Positions 45,042-55,502 of a DNA stretch of 64,000 nucleotides are shown here, in pieces. The DNA lies in NCBI RefSeq assembly GCF_002878395.1, contig NC_061115.1, forward strand, positions 155,915,014-155,979,013, read 5' to 3'. The position numbers were made by a program, and so were the translations under genes. The notes beneath the pieces are model-generated. The model was not told where the DNA came from and made no database searches. It was given only the letters and a program-made list of their open reading frames with translations. This stretch comes from Capsicum annuum. Its lineage: Eukaryota > Streptophyta > Magnoliopsida > Solanales > Solanaceae. The first letter of the stretch is position 1; every line of letters starts with the position of its first letter.

Positions 45042-47510
45042 TGTAACACCCCGGGAGTACATCCTGGATGTCACATAGTGCTTATAGTCATAAGTGACCA
45101 CAAGCTAACCCATGAGAAAGTACTTGCTGTGAGCACTGAATAATAATAACAAAATAACATGTGCAGAATATCTAAATACACCACAAGTTTTTAAGTTCTA
45201 AAATATTTTTGAACCACAAATCTGGAAACAACTGTCGAAAAATAACTGTCTTAAACTGATAAAAATAATAACAAACTCATTGACTGACTGAAGTGTCCAA
45301 AGGCCTCTAAAACCAACTGAATAAGAGTTGATAGAACAGGCCCCAACTAACTTCAACTAACTATTGAACTGAAAGCATGAAAATAAATAAGTCGGTCCTC
45401 AAAATATGAGGACACACCACGACCGTTATTGCTAATGTACTGGGATATCTAAGTGCGATCGGGAACCTGAGCGTTAGAACCTATAATATAAGACATTATA
45501 GTGCAAGAAATGAGTTTTGAATGTACTGGTATGATAAATGAGGTTAGGCTGACATGTATGGGTTATGTGAATAAAGTAAAGACTGACTAAATATCATTGG
45601 ATAACTGAATAACTAATAAGGATGTGTGAATGTTGTATAAACTGAGAATGCATGACCAACCATATAACATGATTCTGAAATAGTCTGTAAACTAAAATAC
45701 TAAAATTTGCATAACTGATAACTATACGCTATGGTCAATGCAAACCTGAACTAAATTATACTGAACATTGAACTGAGACTGTGGGAGTATCATCTAATCG
45801 ACATGCCCCGCTCTGAACTGATTGAGGTTTAACATGTAACCCCAATTGAAAGGGTGTTAGTACTGTGCCACAGGTACTAACAATAGCTATGTGGATCTAC
45901 TAAGCTACTGAAAGAACCAGGGTATCAAGCCTAATCTGACGGGTGATCCCTGGACGGAGTCAAGCCTAATCTGACAGGTGACTCCTGGGAGAAAGTCAAG
46001 CCTAAACTGATGGGTGACCCCTCATCCTATGCTGGATACATAGTTCTGGAATAAAGAGACTGCTACTAACGACTCTGCCTAAATGATAGGGAAGCTGCCA
46101 TCTCTGTACTCGCTCGGTGCTAAATATTACTCCCAACTGAAAGACACTGAATACTGGACTGAACTAGTTTTAGCTGTTTATGATAACTAACTGAACTAAT
46201 AATGCTCATATCTATTCTAAAACCATTCTATAGATACTGAAAAACTAGGTAAACAGCTAAATTTTGGGTATTCAAAACTCCCAGGACTCAATAGCAATAA
46301 CAATAAGATCATACTAAAACTTTGAGGACATGACATGTAGTCAGTATTCAAAATCCATTCTTTGAGACATTTCATCAAACACTTGCAATACATGGCTTAA
46401 GCATGGGAATATTTTTAAACATGTGGTAGTAGCATGATTTTGATACTAAATCACTGATTAAGGCTTAAATCAGCGAACAACACCATTCAAACGTATAGGG
46501 TTTAATAACAACAACAAATTTCTTGTAAACATGCTATAAAATTCAAAATTCATGAAAGTTCATAGACATAATTCATAAAAATATGCAAAGATCATACTTT
46601 TAAACTTGAAATTAGGTTCTGGGACTCCATGGGTGAAAAGGGCCCATGGATGAACATCTAACATACCTTAGAGCTTTAATTTTGAAAGGAAATTTGATTT
46701 TCTTGAATGTTCTTGGATTTGAAATTATAATTTCTTGGTTTTCTTAAAGAAAGGCTTGAATCTTGTTCTTGGGAGATGATCTTGAGAGGAAATCTAATTT
46801 TTTTGTTCTTGAGAATAGAGAGGATTATGAGTGATTAAAAAATGATATTTTATCACTTAATAGGGCTTAATGCATGATTTAAGTCGTGGGGTGGGATTTT
46901 AGGTGAGGAAAGTACCAAAATCCCCAAACAAACCAAAGAATATTGCAGAAATCTATAGTTGATAGCCCGTCACTTAGGTGACGGCTCGTCACCTAAGTAG
47001 TCACTTTCAGGATGGAATTTACCCTCTACTATCCTAGGCTAATGACTCAAGCTGATAGGTCATCACTTAGTTGATAGCTCGTCATCTTAGTTGTCACCTA
47101 AGTGATGGCTTATTAGTGTAGTCGTCACTGGGTTGATAGATAGATACTTCGAAGTAAAATGAGCATAACTTTCTACTCCAACATCGGATTAAGGTGAAAC
47201 CAGTTGCGTTAGAAAGAGGACTCAAATATCTTTATTTTGGTATATAGTATTACGCCTGAATTGATATATTCTAACAGATACACTTGTTTAAAGCTGACTC
47301 TTGTTGGAACATTTATCAAAACTTTATCGATAGAAAAGTCCTCAACTCGTCTTTGAGTTAGGAGGATATTATGGCCTCGATAAATACACTTAATATTTCC
47401 ACATCATATATTTGATAATCACATATGTATATACATAGAATAACTAGGTTTAAGTTTGTACGCATAAGAATAACGATTTTAATTCTAGCCCGAAAATGTG
47501 AGGTGTTTTA
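45042..47510 (-). mobile_element. LARD-like element: 5' LTR (family A)
   Basis: TGTAACACCCCGGG at 45042 adjoins the PBS. The other border at 47510 reads GGTGTTTTA where the sister copy has GGTGTTACA, so the terminal bases have mutated. Length 2469 bp. It interrupts the copia RNase H text, which resumes at 47511. It holds a three-unit repeat at 45925-46022 and CGTCA/TGACG words at 46970-47130, also present in the sister LTR. Confidence 0.85.
45925..46022. repeat. 35-36-bp repeat, three units in LTR
   Basis: 'tcaagcctaatctgac(g/a)ggtga' begins at 45925, 45960 and 45996. Units differ at a few positions. A short internal minisatellite of the family A LTR. Confidence 0.9.
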
Positions 47511-48260
47511 GTTTGGACCAATAAGGAATATCTTCCAAGAAATTTTGGAGCCATTCTGCTTCTTCACTAGCTTTATCTAATGTGATAAACTCTACTTTTA
47601 TTGTTGAGAAAGCAATACATATCTGTTTTGAGGATTTCTAAGAGACCGCTCCTCCACCAATAGTAAATACATATTCACTTGTATATTTTACTTCATTCGA
47701 TTCGGTGGTCCAATTTGCATCACTATATCCTTTAAATACTGCAGAATATTTATTATAATGTAAAGCATAGTCTTGAGTGTATTTAAGATACCCCAAAACT
47801 TTTTTCATTGCCATCCAATGAATTTTATTGGGATTACTCGTGTACCGACTTAACTTACTAATAGCACATGTTATGTATGATTGTGTACAATTCATTATAT
47901 ACATTAAACATCCTAAAACTCTTGCATACTCCAACTGTGAGTCACTTTCACCTTCATTCTTTGAAGTGCAAATCTCACGTCTAATAGAGTCTTGGCAATA
48001 TCAAATTTCAAATACTTCAACTTGTCAAGTACCTTTTCGATGTAATGAGACTGTGACAATGCCAAACCTTGTGGAGTTATATGGATTCTTATTCCTAAGA
48101 TCACATCTGCAACTCCAAGTTCTTCCATATCAAACTTTCTCTCAAGCATTTGTTTCATAGCATTTATGTCAGAAATGTCTCTTTTAATGATCAACATATT
48201 ATCCACATAGAAACAACAATGACTTTGTGATTTGGAGTATCTTTAATGTAAACACATTTA
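47511..48260 (-). pseudogene. Ty1/copia RT end and RNase H remnant
   Basis: Minus strand: 'CCFYVDNMLIIKRDISDINA' (about 48225-48165; active site YVDD reads YVDN), 'MEELGVADVILGIRI', 'GLALSQSHYIEKVLDKL', then frame 47934-47638 with 'RVLGCLMYIMNCTQSYI', 'ISKLSRYTSNPNKIHW', 'VLGYLKYTQDYALHYNK' and 'GYSDANWTTESNEVKYTS', and finally 'SKQICIAFSTIKVEFITL' after a stop at 47640. These are the standard copia RNase H blocks. The element is cut by the LARD LTR at 47511. Confidence 0.9.
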
Positions 48261-48960
48261 CCACATTCGTTTATCTTAAACCCATTTTCTAACATGGTTT
48301 GGTCAAACTTCGCACGCTACTATTTTGGTGCTTGTTTTAGTCTATAAAGTGACTTAACAAGTTTACACACCTTTTTTTCTTTACATGGAACCACAAAACC
48401 CTCAAACTGTTCCATGAAAATTTCTTCCTCTAATTATCCATTTAGGAATATTGTTTTCACATCCATTTGATGGATTTCAAGACCATATATCGTCGCCAAG
48501 GCAAATAACATCCGAATTTATATTATCCTCGTTACATGCGAGTATGTATCAAAGTAATCAAGGCTTTCCTTCTGTTTAAAGCATTTTACTACAAGTCTTA
48601 CTTTGTATTTATCAATAGTACCATCCATTTTTATTTTCCTTTTGAAGATCCATTTAAAACCTAATGGTTTATTTCCTGGAGGAAAATCAACCAAATCCTA
48701 TGTATGGTTTCTTAAGATTGAATCTCACTGTTGACTGCCTCTTTTCAAAAGGATGACTCTGAAAATACCATCGCTTCTTTAAATGTTTGAGGCTCATTTT
48801 CTAAGAGAAATGTTACAAAATCTGATCCAAATGAAGTCGATGTTCTTTGATGTATACTACGTCTTGGATTCTCATCATTATGTACATCCTCACTTGGTTC
48901 ATCTAGAGGTCATTTAGACCCTTCACTAGACTGTTCATATCTAGTTTTATATGGATTAAT
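48261..48960 (-). pseudogene. Ty1/copia reverse transcriptase remnant
   Basis: Pieces of the copia RT N-terminal half can be read in several frames: 'HTRVTRIISIRM'-like text (48560-48500), 'YGLEIHQMDVKT(I)FLNG' region (about 48490-48430), 'VKKKVCKLVKSLYRLKQAPK' region (48390-48320, written with Stop/Ser changes), 'FKINECGKCVYIKD' (48275). Stops are frequent and no open stretch exceeds 60 codons. Confidence 0.7.
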
Positions 48961-49327
48961 ATGCTTAAAGAATTTAGCATTATCTGATTCAATTACTTAT
49001 TTTCAGTGATATAAGGATGTTTGGATTTATGAACTAAAAATTGACATGCTTTACTACTTTTATCATATCCTATGAACACGCAATGCATTGTCTTAGGTCC
49101 TATTTTCACCCTTTTAGACATAGGAACTTGGACTTTTGATAGACACCTCCATACTTTAAAATATTTCAAGTTGGGTTTCCTTCTTTTTTATTTTTCATAT
49201 GGAATTGATTGTGTCTTACTAAGTGGCACTCTATTGAGTATTCAGTTAGCTGTATGGACAGCTTTCCCCACAAGTTTTGAGGTAAACCTGAACTTATTAG
49301 TAAGACATTCATTATTTTCTTTAAGGT
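48961..49327 (-). pseudogene. Ty1/copia integrase C-terminal region
   Basis: Continues integrase past the DDE core after a stop near 49327: text such as 'LKENNECLTNKFRFTSKLVGKAVHTA' (partly shifted) and 'TPYEKWKKKPNLKYFKVWRCL' region near 49240-49130, where 'KYFKVWRCLSKV' is typical of copia. A + strand frame over it (49072-49356) is a shadow. Confidence 0.7.
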
Positions 49328-49800
49328 TCAATTTTTTCTTTCCGCAATTCCATTAGATTGAGGTGAATATAGGGTCGTAGTTTGATGGACAATTTCATTC
49401 TCTACACATATTTTCGCAAAGGGAGATTCATATTTTCCACCTCTATCACTTCTTATCATTTTGATATTTTTCTTTAACTGATTTTCAACTTTTATTTTAT
49501 ATTGCCTAAATTCATTTATTACTTCATCCTTACTGTTTAACAAATAGACATAACGATATCTAGTGCAATCATTAATAAAAGTTATAAAATACTTTTTTCC
49601 ACCATGAGATGATGCTGACTTCATATCATAAATATCAGTGTGTATTAAGTCTAAGGAATTGAAATTCTTTTCAACGGACTTATATGGATGCTTAGCATAC
49701 TTTGATTTTGCATATGTTTGACATTTTGATTTATTGCACTCAAAGTTTGGCAAAACTTCTAAGTTAATCAGTTTTCACAACGTTTTGTAATTGACATGTC
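49328..49800 (-). pseudogene. Ty1/copia integrase core
   Basis: 141 open codons (49753-49328). The catalytic triad is recognisable: Asp in 'LDLIHTDIYDMKSASS', Asp in 'MIRSDRGGKYESPFAK', Glu in 'YSPQSNGIAERKN'. Just upstream 'MPNFECNKSKCQTYAKSKYA' carries the C-x4-C-like end of the integrase zinc finger. This is the best-preserved enzyme piece in the element, open to the DDE glutamate. Confidence 0.9.
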
Positions 49801-50215
49801 CTAATCATTCATTCCAAAAATCATTAGACTCAATCAAGTAAGAAGAAACAAAACTTTTATTGATTTCAACATTCATTATATTCATCTTAACTAGGCCCTC
49901 AGTGAGGTAGCCTTTTCCTACGTACACTTCTCCTTTACTAAATACAATTTTTTCATGAATAAATACATATTTAAATCTATTTTTATCAAGAAGTGATACA
50001 AAAATCAAGTTTTTCCTTAACTCTGGTACATACAGGACATTGTTAAGAGTCAACACTTTGCCTGAAGTCATTTTCAGGTAGACTTTTCCTGTTTCTTCAA
50101 CTTTTGCAGTTGCGGAGTTTGCCAAATAGATCTTATCTTCGCCTTGAGCTGGAGCGAATGCAACAAAGAACTCTTTATTTTCACAAACGTGGCGGGTGTC
50201 ACCAGAATCCATCCA
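49801..50215 (-). pseudogene. Ty1/copia protease and GAG-pre-integrase
   Basis: 135 open codons (50212-49805). It starts at 'MDSGDTRHVCENKEFF': D-S-G is the aspartic protease signature (family DSGATRH; Ala is Asp here). Then 'DKIYLANSATAKVEETGKVY', 'KVLTLNNVLYVPELRKNLI', 'VSLLDKNRFKYVF' and 'GKGYLTEGLVKMNIM' follow, the standard copia order. A stop at 50213-50215 separates it from gag. Confidence 0.88.
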
Positions 50216-51242
50216 TTATTCCCGAGGATTTCCCACCAAGTTACATTTTAAAAGCATAGCACATAGATCGTCCATTTCATTCTTAGATTCATCCATATTT
50301 GCTTGATCCTTCTTTTTGCCTTTCTTTGGGATATGATAATTTGTAAACTTGTGGCCAATCTTTCCACAATTAAAGAATTTGCCTATGAATTTCTTCTTAG
50401 GCCGATTGCTTTGTTGTCCAGCTTTCTTCCGCTTCTTTGAGTTGTTTGGGTTGTCTTCTACAATGTTAGATTCATTCATTTCAGAAGTTCTTTTAGACCT
50501 CCTCTCTTCAGCTTTATTGTCTTCTTCAATGCACAACCTCATAATGAGGTCTTCGACTTTCATCTCTATTCATTTATGTTTCATGTAATTCTTCAAGTCT
50601 TTCCACAAAGGTGGCATCAATAATTACAGCAACTTGAAATGTCTCGTTCATAACCAAACCTGTAAGAAAGTTATGTGAACATTACAAATATTTTTATCTT
50701 GTTCAAATAAGGTATACATTAAATTCATACCTTCCGCAAGGAGATCATGGATGATGACTTGCAACTCCTGTACTTGAGAAACTACAATCTTGTTGTCGAT
50801 CATTTTGTACTCTAGGAATCGCGCAACATAGAACTTCTTGGATCCTGCATCCTCAGTATTATATTTCTTTTCCAGTGCATTTCATGATTTTTTAGATGTC
50901 TTCATTACGCTATAGATATTGTATAAGTCATCTTGGAGGTCATTTAGAATGTAATTCCTACATAGGAAATCAGAATATTTTCATGCCTCCATGACAATAA
51001 ATCGCTCTTGGTTCGAAGTTCTTTCGGGCACTTCTGGAGCATCTTCTGAAATAAGCCTTTAAAGACATAAGGTCATCAGATAGAAGAACATTTTCTGTTG
51101 CCACCTCTTGAAATCAACTCCAGAAAATTTTCTGAGCTTTTACGCTAGTGCCATAGTGGATGGCGTATTTGTGTGATTGGTTGTGGCAACATTAGTTGTT
51201 GGAACATCTGCCACATCATCAACATGACCTTCTGTAGTCATT
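50216..51242 (-). pseudogene. gag: Ty1/copia gag remnant
   Basis: Likely start ATG at about 51242 ('MTTEGHVDDVADVPTTNV'), then 'KFSGVDFKRWQQKMFFYLM', 'APEVPERTSNQERFIVMEA' and, after several stops, the open stretch 50563-50216 with 'MKVEDLIMRLCIEEDNKAEE' and the nucleocapsid knuckle 'FFNCGKIGHKFTNYHIPKK'. In the C-x2-C-x4-H-x4-C knuckle the first Cys is Phe and the last is Tyr, so zinc binding is lost. Confidence 0.85.
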
Positions 51243-52369
51243 TTTTCTATCACAAAAAGATAGTCAACTTTTAGTATAAAATTATACTAATTACAAGTTC
51301 GTAGCAACTTATAAATACCGTTTGTTTCTAGTTTAACGATGAAGTTTTTGTATCTTCCGATCATTAAACGAATGACCTTTAACTTGTGATGAAGATTTTA
51401 TTTTTCAAAACACTTGCTAGTTCAAACGGGGTAGAAATCTTATAACTTAATCTCCAGAAACCAAGCAATACAGATTATGAAATTTATTTTCTTAAGATTG
51501 TTGTTTTGGGTACAGAATCTGTATTTTGGCAAAACAAACTTCAACACAAGTTCAAGACTTTTCAAGAACACTTATGAAGTTTCTTCAACACCCTCAACAC
51601 AAGTTCAATATGAACTATCAAAGAAGTGTGTTATTTAAGAAATAAGATGAAAACAGAATAAATCAAGTCCTTTGAATTAACGGAGTATCCTTAAGGAAAT
51701 AATTATTCTCAAGTACTCGAGGTTGCAAAATTTTTCTCCCAGGATAAAATGGCTTCAAAACTAGAATGTAGCAGTACCTCAAACTTTCTAGTTTTCTTCG
51801 AACTCACTTAATGAGAGATGATCACACAGAGTATTTTAAAAGCAAAGAAATATTCGTACCAAACCTGTGGAAAATATGATCACATAGAGTATTTTAGAAG
51901 TACAGAAATATTTATTTTGAAATGTAGAAAAATTCATACCAAACCTATGGAAAAATACAGGATTATATAGCCATGAAGTGCCCCTTCGAAAAGGAGACAG
52001 TGGTTCATTCGGAAAGGTGTATTCTTTTGAACAATCATGTCTGTTCATTTGAATCATTGTATCTTTTTCTGAATAGTCACAACCATCTGAACAGTTATCC
52101 ATTTTTGGATTATGTTTCAAAATCCAAATCCAAATCTGACCCGAAGTCGAGCCGAGCGAGTGACGACGACGACGCGAGACGCCTCTTGGTTCTTGTCTCA
52201 CTTACCATGTGGAGTTTGTATTTCTCAATATAAACACATGAAAGTTTTATTCTTCCACCAATGTGGTAGAATTAGTTGATTTTCCTTATTTTTTAGTACA
52301 TTTTCCTCTTTAAGTGTTATCTCAGTTTTTCCTCCATTTTTCATTCAGACTTTTAACTTGAACCCAACA
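51243..52369 (-). mobile_element. Ty1/copia leader and 5' LTR
   Basis: The outer end at 52369 reads (minus) TGTTGGGTTCAAGTT, a typical copia LTR start. 'ataaacacatgaaagttttattcttcc' (52230-52257) and a GC-rich stretch 'ccgaagtcgagccgagcgag' (52140-52160) are of LTR type. The inner LTR border is not certain: I find no iMet PBS before gag; a TGTTGTTTTGGG at about 51502 could be the inner end. A local duplication lies at 51819-51960. Confidence 0.6.
51819..51960. repeat. Tandem duplication of about 70 bp in the copia LTR
   Basis: 'gatcacacagagtatttta(a/g)aag..agaaatatt' through 'ataccaaacctgtggaaaa' occurs at 51819-51879 and again at 51880-51956; the second copy has about 18 extra bases ('tattttgaaatgtagaaa'). 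Confidence 0.85.
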
Positions 52370-52525
52370 CCAAAATGTTTATTAATCAAAAATTTAAATA
52401 AGATTAATTTACCTTTATTTTATTTGCACTTTAAATTTATATATTGGTCACATTCAAACGAGATAAGGATAAATTAATAAGAAATTTTTTGTTTATGATT
52501 GGCGTAGTAACTAATATCAGACAGA

Positions 52526-52685
52526 TATTAGTTATTACGCCAAGGTCGAGGGTTCGATCCCTGCCTCTGGCGAATGAAGAAAACTTTGTGGCCAGTTCCT
52601 TACCGCAAAATGCGCTGACCGAGGAACGAAGGATTAGTCTCATGGCTGCCGGCTGTGGGGATACCTTGGGAAACAAAAAAAAAAA
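52526..52685 (+). mobile_element. tRNA-derived SINE with 13-bp TSD
   Basis: Contains a pol III B box (GGTTCGATCCC, 52551-52561) in a T-arm-like context 'ggtcgagggttcgatccc', then 'ccttaccgcaaaatgcgctgacc' and 'ggctgccggctgtggggatacc', and a poly(A) run ending at 52687. The sequence aatatcagacaga occurs at 52513-52525 and again at 52686-52698, a 13-bp target duplication. No A box is visible, so the 5' end is truncated. A second copy lies at 54270-54390. Solanaceae SINE family by type. Confidence 0.88.
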
Positions 52686-52699
52686 AATATCAGACAGAG

Positions 52700-53338
52700 G
52701 AAATATTTCCAACTATATTTTTTTTTCTTAATTTATGTGATATTTTTTATTTTTCGAGATTTAAACTATGTAAATTTTGGTGAATATTTCATAGTAATAT
52801 ATTTGTTCTATCATATTAACATTCGAAAAGCTACAATTTCTAGTACTTTTTGTATAGTTTTTATATATTAAAATATCAAACTGCTCTAAATAAATTAGTT
52901 AGTTTTAAAAATTAGTCAAATTATCTTTTGAGAATCAAAAAGTTACACATAAATAAAAAAATAAATAATTTTTTAAAGTAAACGTCAAGTCTAAGAGAGT
53001 TCTAAATGTGAAGAAAAGAAGTAACAAGATTGAAGGGATGGATACTGTGTTAAATTTTAAAACCATGCACCGCCAAGAATCAAATCCAAAACTATATTGT
53101 GGCAGGTTATTATTACTTAGACCACTGGTGCTTTCCTAATAATGATTTTAATAAAAACAAATTTAAAAGACTACTTTGTGCATATCTTGAGTGATTTTAT
53201 GAAATATCTATTTCTTGAGATTTAAATCTAAGACCTCATGATACTTGGCCCAGGTTATTAACTATTAAGTTACACCCTCGGGTGCATTATGTTTATTAAA
53301 CTTTCTAAACTTCAATACTAGTAAAGAACATCTATAAA
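52700..53338. other. AT-rich spacer, nothing recognised
   Basis: No gene. AT-rich with a short CCT-like stretch at 53265-53285. The frames over the SINE and here carry no motif. Confidence 0.6.
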
Positions 53339-53517
53339 CAGTGGCAGAGTCACCTTTGGACGAGGGGTTCATTCGAACCCCCTTCGGCGAAAAATTATAC
53401 TATTTATGTAAGGTTAAAATTATTTTTTATGTTTTTCTAGTAGATGTTGAACCCCCTTCGGCTAGTTCGTATGTTCACTTTTAAACCTCCTTAATGAAAA
53501 TTCTGACCCCGTCACTG
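53339..53517. mobile_element. hAT-type MITE, 179 bp
   Basis: Ends CAGTGGCAGAGTCA and (reverse complement of right end) CAGTGACGGGGTCA form imperfect terminal inverted repeats. TCTATAAA (53331-53338) and TCTATCAA (53518-53525) agree at 7 of 8 positions, the 8-bp duplication typical of hAT transposition. Two internal 'gaacccccttcggc' phrases (53375 and 53449) are diagnostic of a MITE family I know from Solanaceae genomic sequence. No coding capacity. Confidence 0.8.
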
Positions 53518-53682
53518 TCTATCAAAGTATGGTAAAAAGTTTTTTTTATAAGCAAAAAGTGAGGGTTGAAATAATGATGAATTGTTTAGTTGATTCAAGC
53601 ATAATTCTTTAATATAACTTCTTCTGAAGAAGCTCTTGGAATTTAAGCCTAATTCTAAGCAGAGAAAAGACGAACACATCAA

Positions 53683-53766
53683 GTCAGGATGGCCGAGTGG
53701 TCTAAGGCGCCAGACCCAAGTTCTGGTCTTCGAAAGAGGGCGTGGGTTCAAATTCCACTTCTAATA
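53683..53766 (+). tRNA. tRNA-Leu (anticodon CAA), possibly decayed
   Basis: 84 bases with A box (TGGCCGAGTGG), long variable arm (TGGTCTTCGAAAGAGGGCG region) and B box (GGTTCAAATTC). The anticodon stem CCAGA/TCTGG encloses CCCAAGT, anticodon CAA. The base before the anticodon is C; nearly all tRNAs have T33 there. In the acceptor stem (GTCAGGA with TTCTAAT) one C-A mismatch replaces the expected pair. A T6 pol III stop lies at 53773-53778. So it is a recognisable nuclear tRNA-Leu gene, but two or three unusual bases suggest a pseudogene. Confidence 0.88.
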
Positions 53767-53772
53767 TTCCTG

Positions 53773-53778
53773 TTTTTT
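53773..53778 (+). terminator. RNA polymerase III T6 terminator
   Basis: Run of six T beginning six bases after the tRNA discriminator base, as expected for pol III termination of the tRNA-Leu gene. Confidence 0.8.
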
Positions 53779-53794
53779 GATCTTTTATCAAATA

Positions 53795-54031
53795 TTCCCT
53801 CCGTCTCAAATTTTCTAATTTGATGTCCCATTTTACTTGTTCTTTTTTAATTATCAAGACAAGACAATTTTTTTTTTCATGTTTTACTCTTTGCATTAAT
53901 TACTTTTTCCTTAAATTAAAATGTAAACATCATTTAATAGGGGTACTATGATAAACTAGCCATGTTATTTATTATTTTTCTTAATAACTGTGTCATCTTT
54001 ATTTGGGACGGATAAAATAGGACGGAGGGAG
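53795..54031. mobile_element. Stowaway-type MITE, 237 bp
   Basis: The left end TTCCCTCCGTCTCAAATT and the right end's reverse complement CTCCCTCCGTCC agree with the CTCCCTCCGTCCC terminal repeat of Stowaway (Tc1/mariner) MITEs. TA flanks both sides (53793-53794 and 54032-54033). Internal 'gtcccattttacttgt' is typical. It sits 28 bases after the tRNA gene. Confidence 0.92.
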
Positions 54032-54269
54032 TACATCTCCCCCAATTTGTCTTGTTTTCCCAAAGGTTTAGCCCTGTAAAATTAAACGAGTTTTCAAATA
54101 TATAAAAAGGAATTACTTTTTAAAAATAAGACTAAAGAGAGTAAATACTTACCGGGGTATTTACACCGAATTAAGAAAATTAACCTTAGTCGTTAAAGAT
54201 TGAAGTAAAAATGCAAATTCAGAGAATGAAAAATCATTTTTTTGCCAAAATACCAGAGAGGACACTTCC

Positions 54270-54390
54270 TTTTTTTTTTGTTTCCCAAGGTATCCCCACA
54301 GCCGGCAGCCGTAAGACTAATCCTCCGTTCCTCTGTCAGCGCACTAAGCGGTAGGAAACTGGCCACAGAGTTTGCTCCATTCGCCAGAGG
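54270..54390 (-). mobile_element. SINE copy 2 (truncated)
   Basis: Reverse complement of the SINE at 52526: the poly(A) end is T10 at 54270-54279, then 'gtttcccaaggtatccccacagccggcagcc'-type text matched almost base for base, ending at 'attcgccagagg' (54390). It lacks the B box, so it is more truncated than copy 1. The two copies point toward each other with 1.6 kb between them. Confidence 0.85.
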
Positions 54391-55088
54391 CCCTTTCCTT
54401 AATTGTCTCTGACAGTTTTGGCAAAAGAGACTTGCCCTTTATTTAATTTCCTTTGCCATTTCGATTAGTTGGCTATTTAATTATTTTAAATAAGTTATCA
54501 TTCGCATAGTGGTTTGAAAGTTACTAGGGGGTTTGGGCCACAGGTGACAAAAGAGTTTTAAAATGAGGTGTAGGTGACTCAAGTCTTAATTATTAGTTGG
54601 AGTTGACAATTACTTTATTATGTATTAAGAAAGTTGGGGAAGTTTTAAAATAACCCACAAGTTTTTAAATTTACACTTTGATCCCAATGTATGCCTAAAA
54701 TAACGGGAAACGGAGGGAAAAAAGACATCTTTCTTTCTCTTCTCATCCATTATTGTTTTCTCTCTCTTAGCGATTTTTGTTGTTAATTGTTTCTATTTCT
54801 GCTGCTTTATTCATCATCTTCTGCTTCATCTTCTTCTTGTCTACCATTTGTTGTTGTTGTTGTTATTGTTGGTACAACGCTACTACTGCGATTTGACCAA
54901 TTTCTTATGTCAAATTTTGTTTACTACATCACTTTCCACTTTGGCATTACTGCATAGGTTACTTTGGTAAGTAAAATTATGATTTTTATTCGTATTTGTC
55001 ATCGGGGTACACTTATGTTTTTCCAACAATGGATAGAACCTCGATTATGAATCCAGCATAAGTGTCCACAATTTGAATAGATCAATCA
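54391..55088. other. Leader-like T-rich sequence, no gene called
   Basis: No open frame with a motif. 54725-54860 is pyrimidine-rich ('tctttctttctcttctc', 'tctgctgctttattcatcatcttctgc', (TTG)n) and resembles a plant 5' leader, as does 62760-62870. It could be the start of a decayed relative of the gene at the right edge. Confidence 0.4.
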
Positions 55089-55275
55089 TCTGGTGCATCA
55101 GATGAGTAATCTGTTGCATCAGACTATTTATCTGTTGCATCATCATATTATCTGTTATATCAAACTAATTATCTGTTGCATCAGACGGTTTATCTGTTGC
55201 ACCAGACTAATTATCTGTTGCATCGGAATATTTATCTGTTGCACCAAACTAATTATCTGTGCAACAAATGATTAA
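55089..55275. repeat. 21-bp tandem array, nine units, TCTGTTGCA core
   Basis: Units begin TCTG at 55089, 55110, 55131, 55151, 55172, 55193, 55214, 55235 and 55256, a 21-bp period with one 20-bp step. Consensus: TCTGTTGCAYCAGACTAATTA type, with variation in the last third. On + it reads as a Cys/Ile/Leu-rich frame, which is a product of the repeat. The core is shared with the array at 60951. Confidence 0.92.
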
Positions 55276-55502
55276 TCTGTTTGAAATAACTCAAATCAAC
55301 CCTTGCCACAAACCCAACAGATAAATCTTGCTATTGCTACTGATTCTAAATTATTTCTTTTTACATCAAATCATTGAAATATTTGTTGAGAAGATAATAG
55401 ACAGAATGAAAATTAAATATGGATTAAAACATCAAATATCAAACATAATTTATTTATTAAACAAAAAAAATACATATAATAGACTAAAAGAAAAATAATA
55501 GT

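Noticed and set aside
39227..47515. Target-site duplication for the whole chimeric LTR element
   Set aside because: AGATT on the left and GTTTG on the right do not match, so a simple insertion of the chimera as one unit is not supported.
51973..52233. 86-codon + and 121-codon - frames as genes
   Set aside because: They fall in the copia LTR/leader; similar GC-rich phrases belong to copia LTRs of this type.
52437..52731. Overlapping 91- and 95-codon frames
   Set aside because: Both are produced by the SINE sequence and its poly(A) end.
55089..55275. CRISPR-like array
   Set aside because: Eukaryotic DNA; units are contiguous 21-bp repeats without unique spacers and there are no cas genes.
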